A DNA stretch of 43,127 nt from assembly GCF_900499005.1 (NCBI RefSeq), contig NZ_LS991317.1, positions 416,568-459,694 of the forward strand, written 5' to 3'. Below are positions 18,220 to 26,897 of this stretch, one piece after another. The stretch's first letter is position 1; every line of letters begins with the position of its first letter. The notes under the pieces were generated by a model. That model was not told where the DNA came from, ran no database searches, and worked only from the letters and a program-made list of their open reading frames with translations. The position numbers and the translations under genes are program-made. This DNA comes from Actinomyces culturomici (GTDB taxonomy: Bacteria; Actinomycetota; Actinomycetes; Actinomycetales; Actinomycetaceae).

Positions 18220-18220
<1 letters not shown>
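17903..18220 (-). CDS. YbjQ-family (DUF74, heavy-metal-binding fold) protein
   Basis: A 105-residue cytosolic protein with the YbjQ/UPF0145 signatures: an N-terminal TTPTLEGRPIQQYIGMVSGE, then AEMCQRAESLGANAIVGCSIDY. Members form homopentamers. A heavy-metal role is only the family's name, not shown. The start ATG shares one base with the nrdF stop (TGATG), so it is translationally coupled to nrdF. Confidence 0.9.
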
Positions 18221-20782
<2,562 letters not shown>

Positions 20783-20788
20783 GGGGGA

Positions 20789-20794
20789 AGCCTA
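20789..20794 (-). promoter_or_regulatory. -10 box of the S33 peptidase gene
   Basis: TAGGCT, 6 nt before the ATG at 20782; consistent with a leaderless transcript. Confidence 0.45.
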
Positions 20795-20800
20795 TCGCCG

Positions 20801-20929
20801 CCCCGCCCAACACGCGTTTGGCGTGTTTCCTGACGTTTGGCGGGTCAAAATGCCCCGATTTGCGCCGCCAAACACCGACAAAGCCGCCAAACACCGACAA
20901 AGCCGCCAAACGCGTGTTGCGGGGCGGGG
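20801..20929. repeat. Palindrome enclosing 19-bp direct repeats with TTTGGCG boxes
   Basis: Arms 20808-20823 and 20904-20919 are perfect 16-bp complements (CAACACGCGTTTGGCG), extended by GC-rich outer bases. Inside, a 19-bp unit beginning GCCGCCAAACACCGAC repeats at 20864 and 20883 and partly at 20902. The heptamer TTTGGCG or its complement occurs five times. The element separates azlD from the peptidase promoter. Confidence 0.85.
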
Positions 20930-20949
20930 CTCGGACGGGGCGGTGGCGC

Positions 20950-21279
20950 TCAGACGAGGGCGAGGAGCGCGACGTAGGAGAGCGTGCCCGCCGCGATCGA
21001 GAGCATCATCCGGCGCCCTCCGAGGAGGTGGGCGCCGACCGTGATCGCGCTCGCGACGGCGGCGGCCCAGCCCTTGCCCGGAATCTCGACGTAGTGGGAG
21101 TGGAGGGTGACGGCGGCGAGGACGAAGAGGATCCCCGCGGGCATCCACTCGCCCATCGTGCGGACGAAGAGGGACTCGCGCAGGGGCTGGAGGATGAGGA
21201 AGGGCACGCCGCGCAGCGCGAGGTCGATGAGGAACACGATCGCGAGGACGGCGAGGAGGTAGAGGAGCGGCGGGATCAT
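20950..21279 (-). CDS. azlD: AzlD-family branched-chain amino acid transport protein
   Basis: A 109-residue protein with four predicted membrane helices and the LLGGRRMMLSIAAGTLSYVAL end typical of AzlD. It partners AzlC in export of branched-chain amino acids (BrnFE-type in corynebacteria). The start ATG overlaps the azlC stop by 4 nt. Confidence 0.9.
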   Translation of the reverse strand: MIPPLLYLLAVLAIVFLIDLALRGVPFLILQPLRESLFVRTMGEWMPAGILFVLAAVTLHSHYVEIPGKGWAAAVASAITVGAHLLGGRRMMLSIAAGTLSYVALLALV

Positions 21280-22103
21280 GCATCGACCCCCTTCGCGGGA
21301 TCGTCGGGGGATTCCTCGACTCCCGTTCGATCTCCGGGTGAGCGGGCGCCGGCCCCGTCCTCGCGCGCGTCCGAGGGCAGCCGCCCTGTCGACTTCGCCC
21401 ACACGTATCGAGCGACGAGGAGGGCGACGAAGAGGAGGAGCGAGACGATGAGCCACTGCCCGGGCGCCGCGAACCATGCGAGGAGCATGGCGAGGCCCGC
21501 GAGGAAGAGGGAGGGGACCTCGGCGCGGGTGCGCGCCGCGTCGAGCGCGAGGGTGAGGAACATGGCACAGAGCGCGAAGTCGAGCCCGGGGATCGTCCCG
21601 GGTAGGAGCGACCCGAGCCCGACCCCGACGAGGCCGGAGGCGACCCACGTCGACTGGAAGAGGACCTGCATCGCGAGGATCCGCGGCTTCGTCCACCCCT
21701 GCGGGCGCGCGACCGTGAGGGCGTAGGCCTCGTCGACGAGCGCGTACACGGAGTAGAACTTCGCGAACCGTCCCTCGACGACGGACAGGGGGAAGGAGAA
21801 CGCGTAGAAGAGGTGGCGCGAATTGACGAGGAACGTCGTGATCGCGAGCGTCGCGAGCGGCGCTCCCGCCGAGGCGAGCGACACCATGAGGAGCTCGGCC
21901 GACCCGGAGTACGCGGAGACCGAGAGCGCCGGGGCCATCCACCACGGGAGGTTCGACTGCGCGACGAGCAGCCCGTAGGCGAGCCCGAGCGGCACGTATC
22001 CGAGGGCCGCGGGCGCCGTGATCCGCAGGCCCTCGAGGACTTCCGCCCGCGTCGAGCGCGCGGGCATCTCCCGGGCTTCGGGGGGCGGGGGCAGGGCGGT
22101 CAT
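21276..22103 (-). CDS. azlC: AzlC-family branched-chain amino acid permease
   Basis: A 275-residue inner-membrane protein, large subunit of the AzlCD/BrnFE exporter. Typical segments are GLRITAPAALGYVPLGLAYG, the SGSAELLMV motif, FLVNSRHLFYAFSF, and VDEAYAL. The C-terminal about 40 residues are a hydrophilic Asp/Gly/Pro-rich extension. ATG 22103 has a GAGGAT stretch 6 nt upstream that could act either as a -10-like box or a weak ribosome site. Co-transcribed with azlD. Confidence 0.92.
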   Translation of the reverse strand: MTALPPPPEAREMPARSTRAEVLEGLRITAPAALGYVPLGLAYGLLVAQSNLPWWMAPALSVSAYSGSAELLMVSLASAGAPLATLAITTFLVNSRHLFYAFSFPLSVVEGRFAKFYSVYALVDEAYALTVARPQGWTKPRILAMQVLFQSTWVASGLVGVGLGSLLPGTIPGLDFALCAMFLTLALDAARTRAEVPSLFLAGLAMLLAWFAAPGQWLIVSLLLFVALLVARYVWAKSTGRLPSDAREDGAGARSPGDRTGVEESPDDPAKGVDA

Positions 22104-22215
22104 CGCGACATCCTCGCAGGCCCGGCCTACCGCTCGCGGCCCCGGCCGCAGTGCGGACCCGCGTGACGAGGGCGAGTCGGCGCGCTCGCGCAGTCCGTGC
22201 GCCGCGCCCTCCGGC

Positions 22216-23208
22216 TCAGAGGATCGGGGTCGACTGGTGATGGACGAGGACGGGGCCGCGCGTCGGATCGGGGGACCAGACGGAGAGCTCGGCGCTCGCC
22301 CCGCCCTCCCAGCGCAGGCCGTAGCGGACGAGGGTGGCAGTTCCGGCCTCGGTCGCTTCGAGTCGGCTCACCGCGAGGCCCGGCGGGACGGGCCCGCCGA
22401 GCCCCCGGTCCGAGTGACCGTCGGGCCAGACGCGGACGGCATCGGGGGCGCCGAGCTCCGCGAGGGTCTCCGTGTCCCCGCCCGCCCACGCGCGGATGAA
22501 GCGCTTCTCGAGGTCGAGGATCGACGGATCGGCGGCCTCGGATCCGGCGGCGGATCGCCCGTCGGCGCCGGTTCGCCCGGCCGAGGCTCGCGGATCAATG
22601 CTGCTCGCGGGCGCGCCCGCTCCGCTCCGGCCGTCCCGGACGTCGTGGTCGGCGAGTCCCGCTGCGCGACTCCCCGTCTCCCCTCCGTCGGGCGCGTGCG
22701 CCCCGGCCTCGTCGATCGAGGAGGAGACGGAGGAGGACGCCCCGAAGGCGGGACCGGGGGCGGGGGTGCGGCCCGCCTGATAGGCCTCGGCGCAGCCGCG
22801 CGCGAGGTCGTCGGCGCGCTCGTTCATCGCGTGGCCGGCGTGGCCCTTCACCCACTCGAATTCGACGTCGCGGCCCTCGATGACGCGGTCGATCTCCTGG
22901 ATGAGCTCGAGGTTCTTGATCGGCTTCTTGTCGGTCTTCGCCCAGCCGCGCTTCTTCCAGCCGTGGCGCCACTTCGCGACGACGTTGATCGCGTACTGGG
23001 AGTCGGCGAGGATCCTCAGCTTCTCGGCGCCGAGGCCCGCGGCCTCGGTGGCTTTGAGGAGTTCGAGGACGGCCGTGAGCTCGCCGAGGTTGTTCGTCCC
23101 CTCGGGCCAGCCGCCCGCGTCCCAGTGGTCGTCGTCGACGACCCAGGCCCACCCGGCGGGGCCCGGATTGCCGAGGGAGGAGCCGTCGACGGCCGCGGTG
23201 ATCGTCAT
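22216..23208 (-). CDS. RNase HI fused to a C-terminal NTF2/SnoaL-like domain
   Basis: 330 residues. Residues 1-150 are a type 1 RNase H, which cuts RNA in RNA-DNA hybrids: catalytic Asp in AAVDGSSLGNPG, Glu in NLGELTAVLELL, Asp in ADSQYAIN, Asp in NERADDLAR, and the basic WKKRGW handle. A roughly 75-residue Gly/Ala/Ser/Asp-rich linker contains a copy of the 17-nt motif (read as SIDEAGA). A C-terminal DUF4440/NTF2-like domain follows (DLEKRFIRAWAGGDTETLAE ... LSVWSPD). The start at 23208 is preferred over 23217 because it lies 7 nt after TACCAT (leaderless pattern). Confidence 0.85.
   Translation of the reverse strand: MTITAAVDGSSLGNPGPAGWAWVVDDDHWDAGGWPEGTNNLGELTAVLELLKATEAAGLGAEKLRILADSQYAINVVAKWRHGWKKRGWAKTDKKPIKNLELIQEIDRVIEGRDVEFEWVKGHAGHAMNERADDLARGCAEAYQAGRTPAPGPAFGASSSVSSSIDEAGAHAPDGGETGSRAAGLADHDVRDGRSGAGAPASSIDPRASAGRTGADGRSAAGSEAADPSILDLEKRFIRAWAGGDTETLAELGAPDAVRVWPDGHSDRGLGGPVPPGLAVSRLEATEAGTATLVRYGLRWEGGASAELSVWSPDPTRGPVLVHHQSTPIL
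22700..22716 (-). repeat. 17-nt dispersed motif, copy f (perfect, inside the RNase HI fusion)
   Basis: On the coding strand it reads ATCGACGAGGCCGGGGC, translated as IDEAG, in the linker between the two domains. Confidence 0.8.
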
Positions 23209-23215
23209 GCCGGAC

Positions 23216-23221
23216 ATGGTA
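23216..23221 (-). promoter_or_regulatory. -10 box of the RNase HI gene
   Basis: TACCAT, 7 nt before the ATG at 23208. It overlaps the alternative upstream ATG, which makes that codon unlikely as the start. Confidence 0.45.
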
Positions 23222-23232
23222 CCCAGCCGCCG

Positions 23233-23313
23233 AGTGCTCCCAGGGCTTGCTTCATCGGCCTTCTCGACGTCGACGAGTGCGAAAACCGCCGCGAAGCAAG
23301 CAGCGGGAGCACT
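23233..23313. repeat. 81-bp imperfect palindromic repeat, copy 1
   Basis: It opens with AGTGCTCCCA and GCTTGCTTC and closes with GAAGCAAGC and GGGAGCACT, with a central GCGAAAAC. A copy of exactly the same length lies at 36747-36827; by hand alignment about three quarters of positions agree. Confidence 0.85.
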
Positions 23314-23339
23314 GCTCCCCCCGCCCCACGCCCCCCCGC

Positions 23340-23399
23340 CGAGAGCATTACCCAGCCACCGCCGAAAGCATCACCTTCGCGCGTCGAGGGGATCTCCCC
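23340..23399 (+). repeat. 22-nt repeat family, locus 3 (23-nt unit, 22-nt unit, terminal block)
   Basis: Units at 23340-23362 and 23363-23384, then CGAGGGGATCTCCCC ending 5 nt before the stop codon of the minus-strand amidohydrolase remnant. Confidence 0.85.
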
Positions 23400-23404
23400 T
23401 CCCG

Positions 23405-23821
23405 TCAGACCAGGCGGAAGAGGCGGTCGGCGTTGAGGTGGCCGACCTTCTCGGCCTCCTCCTCGGTGAGTCCCAGGCGCCAGATGAACTCCTTCGCATC
23501 GCCGGGATGCCGGTACGGGTAGTCGGTCGCCCACATGACGTGGTCGGCGCCGAACTCCTCGACGCAGAAGCGCGCGGTCCGCTCGTCGTACATCGCCGAG
23601 GGCGTGTACCAGAAGCGCTCGTGGAGGTAGTCGGCGAGGTCCATGATCTCGCCCTGGGAGATGAACTGGGTGATGAAGGCGGCCTTGCCTCGCTCGGCCG
23701 GCGTGTGGTCGGCGGCCTCGAAGATCTCGTCGTAGCGGGCGTTGACCTCGGGGTCGATGAAGTGCTCCTCGACGGCGACGACGCGTGTCGGGCGGGAGCC
23801 GGTGAGATCGATATCCGTCAC
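23405..23821 (-). pseudogene. Internally deleted metal-dependent amidohydrolase (amidohydrolase_2)
   Basis: 138 residues against the 300-350 usual for the family. The N-terminus keeps the first strand (RVVAVEEHFIDPEVNARY). From about residue 60 it jumps to the family's C-terminal third: LHERFWYTPSAMYDERT, EEFGADHVMWATDYPYRH (metal-binding Asp), and HLNADRLFRL. The middle of the barrel, with the central histidine ligands, is missing but the frame is intact. GTG 23821 has AAGGAGA 5-6 nt upstream, so it is probably translated. It could be a decaying gene or a stable short protein; a functional amidohydrolase barrel is unlikely. Confidence 0.75.
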
Positions 23822-23832
23822 GGTCGTCTCCT

Positions 23833-23976
23833 TCAGGCGTCGCGCCACGGGGTGTCGTAGGGGAACCAGCGGTTGGCCGAATGGTCGGCGAGGACGTCCT
23901 CGCGCTTCGAAGAGAGGCGGCGGTAGTTCTCCTGGAGCTCCGCGCGGGTCGCGCGGACTCCATCGGGCGTGAGCAT
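23833..23976 (-). CDS. 47-residue ORF upstream of the amidohydrolase remnant
   Basis: It starts at ATG 23976, 6 nt after a weak CACACT box, and ends 11 nt before the GTG of the amidohydrolase remnant, whose ribosome site overlaps this stop codon. The peptide is hydrophilic, with a helical middle (RATRAELQENYRRLSSKRED) and an end rich in aromatic residues (ANRWFPYDTPWRDA). No family is recognised. The coupling suggests that the two are read together; it may itself be a gene fragment. Confidence 0.5.
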   Translation of the reverse strand: MLTPDGVRATRAELQENYRRLSSKREDVLADHSANRWFPYDTPWRDA

Positions 23977-24059
23977 GAGACGAGTGTGCGCTTCTTCCGG
24001 TGAGCGCGATATCCGGATCGCGCAGGGCGGAACGCGCCGAGGACGGGGAGAATGGCGAC

Positions 24060-24377
24060 ATGGAGCGAAAAGACGCGGGGCCGGCGAGGGGGAGCGGACG
24101 GACGAGGACGATCCGTGCCCTCGTTCGCGGGTACGTGCAGGGCGTGGGCTTTCGATGGTCGTGCCTGCGCCTGGCCGAGAGCCTCGGCCTGGTCGGGGAG
24201 GTCCGCAACACGCGCGACGGCGCGGTCGAAGTCCTCGCGCAGGGCCCGGCCGACGACGTCGCCCGACTCATCGTGTGGCTCTACCAGGGGCCGCGCTGGT
24301 CCGAGGTCGAGGACGTCCAAGTCGAGAACCTCGCGCCCGGGGCGCTGCGCCTCAAGGATTTCCGCGTCGTCGGCTGA
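24060..24377 (+). CDS. acyP: Acylphosphatase
   Basis: A 105-residue enzyme hydrolysing carboxyl-phosphate bonds such as acetyl phosphate. The signature VRGYVQGVGFR holds the phosphate-binding loop and catalytic arginine, and the catalytic asparagine is in GEVRNTRDGAVEV. A 16-residue basic N-terminal extension precedes the domain. ATG 24060 is 6 nt after GAGAAT, again a leaderless-type arrangement, although GGGGAG about 10 nt upstream could help initiation. Convergent with the following gene. Confidence 0.92.
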   Translation: MERKDAGPARGSGRTRTIRALVRGYVQGVGFRWSCLRLAESLGLVGEVRNTRDGAVEVLAQGPADDVARLIVWLYQGPRWSEVEDVQVENLAPGALRLKDFRVVG

Positions 24378-24473
24378 CGGGCTCGCGCGGCCCCACGCGA
24401 GGCGCCCGACCGCCGACGCGCGGCCCGCGCGGCCCGCTGACGTGAGCCCCCGCCGAAGGCGCCCGGAGCCGCC

Positions 24474-25490
24474 TCAGCCCCGCAGCGCCTCGTAGGCCGC
24501 GATCTCGGGCTTCTTCATCGAGGCCATGAGCGCGTAGGCGCCCGGCAGCTCGATGTACTCGCCCATGTTCGTCGGCCCGACCTGCCAGGACACGCCGAAG
24601 CGGTCCTGGAGCCACCCGCAGATCTCCGCCTCGGGCACGGCCGACAAGCCCTCCCACACGGCGTCGATCTGCTCCTGAGTGTCGCACTGGACGGAGAAGG
24701 AGAGCCCGCAGGAGAACCCGAAGTCCTGCGGTCCGCCGTTGTCCATCGCGAAGACGGGCGTCCCCGCGAGGATCGCCGTGCCGTGGAGGAGGGCGTCCGC
24801 CTCCTCGCGCCCCTCGCGCCGGTAGAGGACGAGCGGCCCGAGCTGCGAGGGCTCAGAAGCGAAGGCGCGATCGAAGACCTCGACCCAGGCGGCGAGAGCC
24901 CTCGCGGCGGGCGCCTCCTCTCCGGCGAAGAGGAGGCTCGGCGCGATCCGGATCGGGGCGGGCGGGAGCGCCGCGCCGGAGGCGACCTCATCGGCCTCCG
25001 CGATCTCGCTCGCCGTCGCGACCTCGTCCCCCGAGGAGACCGAGAGCTGCCAGGTCATCCCGTACGTGTCGGCGACCCACGCGTAGAGCGGGGAGAACGG
25101 GTAGGCGCCGAGCGGCATGAGCTCGGAGCCGCCGTCGGAGAGGAGGGCGGCGTGGAGGGCGCGCAGGCGGTCCTCGGCGTCGGGGACGAGGGCGGGGTCG
25201 AGGACCACCGAGAGGGAGATCGACGGGTCCATCGAGAAGGTCGAGTCGGAGTTGATCCCGGAGAGCTCGAAGCCGCAGACGCGGTAGCGGACCTCGAGGA
25301 CCTCGCCGGCGAAGTCCTTCTGGAAGTCGGGCAGTCCCTCGGTCGGGTAGTGGGAGACGAGGACGACGCCGGTCGCGGCCTCGTCCCCGGCGAGGTCGCC
25401 GAGGGCGGAGGCGAAGGCGTCGACGTGGAAGCGCGCGCCCTCGAGCGCGCAGTGGTCGAACCAGAGGGCGGGGACGATGCGCTGAGTCAT
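24474..25490 (-). CDS. Duplicated PhnB/VOC-like glyoxalase-fold protein
   Basis: A 338-residue protein made of two related halves (about 1-155 and 178-338), each resembling the 3-demethylubiquinone methyltransferase-like/PhnB group of the VOC superfamily. Each half ends in a 'W-V/L-x-D-x-Y/F-G-x-x-W-Q-L/V' motif (VADTYGMTWQLS; LQDRFGVSWQVG). These are small metal-dependent or metal-free enzymes; the substrate is unknown. Most PhnB proteins are single-domain, so this is a tandem duplication. ATG 25490 is 6 nt after TACGCT. Confidence 0.8.
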   Translation of the reverse strand: MTQRIVPALWFDHCALEGARFHVDAFASALGDLAGDEAATGVVLVSHYPTEGLPDFQKDFAGEVLEVRYRVCGFELSGINSDSTFSMDPSISLSVVLDPALVPDAEDRLRALHAALLSDGGSELMPLGAYPFSPLYAWVADTYGMTWQLSVSSGDEVATASEIAEADEVASGAALPPAPIRIAPSLLFAGEEAPAARALAAWVEVFDRAFASEPSQLGPLVLYRREGREEADALLHGTAILAGTPVFAMDNGGPQDFGFSCGLSFSVQCDTQEQIDAVWEGLSAVPEAEICGWLQDRFGVSWQVGPTNMGEYIELPGAYALMASMKKPEIAAYEALRG

Positions 25491-25496
25491 GGCGCG

Positions 25497-25502
25497 AGCG
25501 TA
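25497..25502 (-). promoter_or_regulatory. -10 box of the VOC-like gene
   Basis: TACGCT, 6 nt before the ATG at 25490; leaderless pattern. Confidence 0.45.
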
Positions 25503-25557
25503 GTCCCGGATGGTGATGCCCGCGTCACGTCCGGGAGCACTCGTGCATGCCCGAAAA

Positions 25558-25619
25558 GTGCAATGTTGCTCAACAACTTTTCACACAAGAGGCGATTGTG
25601 TGAAAAGTTGGCATTGCAC
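25558..25619. repeat. Long inverted repeat upstream of the Fic gene (candidate operator)
   Basis: The inner arms, 25574-25588 and 25596-25610, are perfect 15-bp complements (CAACTTTTCACACAA) with a 7-nt loop. Outer arms GTGCAATG (25558-25565) and CATTGCAC (25612-25619) add 8 bp. It is strikingly AT-rich for this window and abuts the proposed -35 box of the Fic gene. Confidence 0.9.
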
Positions 25620-25642
25620 ATGTTCGGCATAGCAACGATGAT
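25614..25642 (+). promoter_or_regulatory. Candidate promoter of the Fic gene
   Basis: -35 TTGCAC (25614-25619), 17-nt spacer, -10 GATGAT (25637-25642), then 7 nt to ATG 25650. The -35 overlaps the outer arm of the inverted repeat. Confidence 0.45.
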
Positions 25643-25649
25643 GAGCATC

Positions 25650-26843
25650 ATGGAGCTCGAGATGTTCGTGAATTCGTCGATGGGCGAACTGGTGGAGGTC
25701 TCCGGATCCGATCCCCTCCTCGGGGCTTGGTCGCACTGTGCCTTCATCGCCGCCCCGCTCGGAGATGACGAACCGCGGCTCTCGGGGGCTTCCTACCGCG
25801 CGGTGGCGGCAGCGGGAAGGGAACTCGCCGCCCTCGACGCAACGGCCGCCCAGCTCCCCAATCCATACCTTCTTCGCACCCCTTCCTTGAGGCGCGAGGC
25901 GCAGTCGACCTCCGCCCTCGAGGGCACCTACGCGCCGCTCGCCGAGGTGCTCACGGCATTCGAGGATCACCCGTCAACGATTGAGATGCGGGAGATCCTC
26001 AACTACGTCGCAATGGCGAACTATGGATTCACGTGGGTCGGCGAGGGCAGACCCGTCACGCTCGGGCTGCTTGAGGAACTTCAGGGGATTCTCATGAAGG
26101 GGACTGCTCTGGAAGGAGAATCGGGGCGTCTTCGCGCGGGTCAGGTCATCATCGGGCGCCGCGGTGATCCGGAGCCCGGCACCCCTGCGATCGTCGCCGC
26201 GCGGTTCGTCCCCTGCCCGCCGGGGGACCGGCTGCGTTCAGGGGTGGAGTCGCTTCTCGGATGGATCCGACAGGGGCACGCGGGCAGGATCGATCCGGTC
26301 ATTGAAGCGGGAATGGCCCACTATCAGTTCGAAACCCTTCATCCATTCCGGGATGGAAACGGGCGGCTCGGCAGGTACCTCATCGTGCTCTCGCTGCTCT
26401 CATCGGGAGTGCTTTCAGAGCCGACGCTTACAGTCTCGCCGTGGTTCGAAGAGCGAAGAAGCGAGTACTACGACGCTCTGCTCGCCGTCTCAACCGCTGG
26501 CGATTGGGATGGGTTCCTGTCTTTCTTCGCACGTGGCCTCGAAGCGTCGGCGCGGTCTACGCGCGAGCAGATGCTCGCGCTCGCGAAGGTGCAGAACGAG
26601 CTCAAGGAGAGAGTCCGTGATTCCAGACTGCGATCGGCCAAGGCGCTCGCGCTCGTCGATATCGCGGTCGCGAATCCCTCGTTCACCGTGCGACGCGTCG
26701 AGGCGGAGACGGGTCTGTCGTACGGACGGGCGAATGGCCTCGTCGGGCAATTCGTCGAACTCGGGATTCTCGAGGTTCTCGATCCCGATCATCAACCCCG
26801 AGTCTTCTTCGCCCCGGATGTCTTGAAGGTCCTCCTCTCCTAG
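25650..26843 (+). CDS. Fic-domain protein with N-terminal inhibitory motif and C-terminal winged helix
   Basis: 397 residues. Fic enzymes transfer AMP (or related groups) from nucleotides to target proteins. The active-site motif HPFRDGNGRLGR starts at His231. The inhibitory motif [S/T]xxxE[G/N] is present in cis as TSALEG (87-92), making it a self-inhibited class II Fic. The C-terminal about 70 residues look like a winged helix (LVDIAVANPSFTVRRVEAET ... GILEVLDPDHQPRVFF). Base composition is lower in GC than the flanking genes. ATG 25650 fits a -10 at 7 nt; ATG 25662 with GGAG 6 nt upstream is the alternative. No antitoxin gene is nearby. Confidence 0.88.
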   Translation: MELEMFVNSSMGELVEVSGSDPLLGAWSHCAFIAAPLGDDEPRLSGASYRAVAAAGRELAALDATAAQLPNPYLLRTPSLRREAQSTSALEGTYAPLAEVLTAFEDHPSTIEMREILNYVAMANYGFTWVGEGRPVTLGLLEELQGILMKGTALEGESGRLRAGQVIIGRRGDPEPGTPAIVAARFVPCPPGDRLRSGVESLLGWIRQGHAGRIDPVIEAGMAHYQFETLHPFRDGNGRLGRYLIVLSLLSSGVLSEPTLTVSPWFEERRSEYYDALLAVSTAGDWDGFLSFFARGLEASARSTREQMLALAKVQNELKERVRDSRLRSAKALALVDIAVANPSFTVRRVEAETGLSYGRANGLVGQFVELGILEVLDPDHQPRVFFAPDVLKVLLS

Positions 26844-26897
26844 GCCGGGATCGGACCCGGCCCGGGCATCCGCTCGTCCCAGCGCGATCTGCGCCTT

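Noticed and set aside
22240-22256. Copy of the 17-nt motif in the RNase HI fusion C-terminus as an insertion
   Set aside because: It matches with one mismatch, but the encoded GPVLVHHQ fits a normal last strand of an NTF2-like domain, so chance or coding constraint is as likely as insertion.
24783-25649. Upstream extension of the Fic reading frame (about 290 extra codons)
   Set aside because: It runs antisense through the VOC-like gene and across the inverted repeat, and its residue composition is typical of an antisense frame; the Fic homology starts after 25650.
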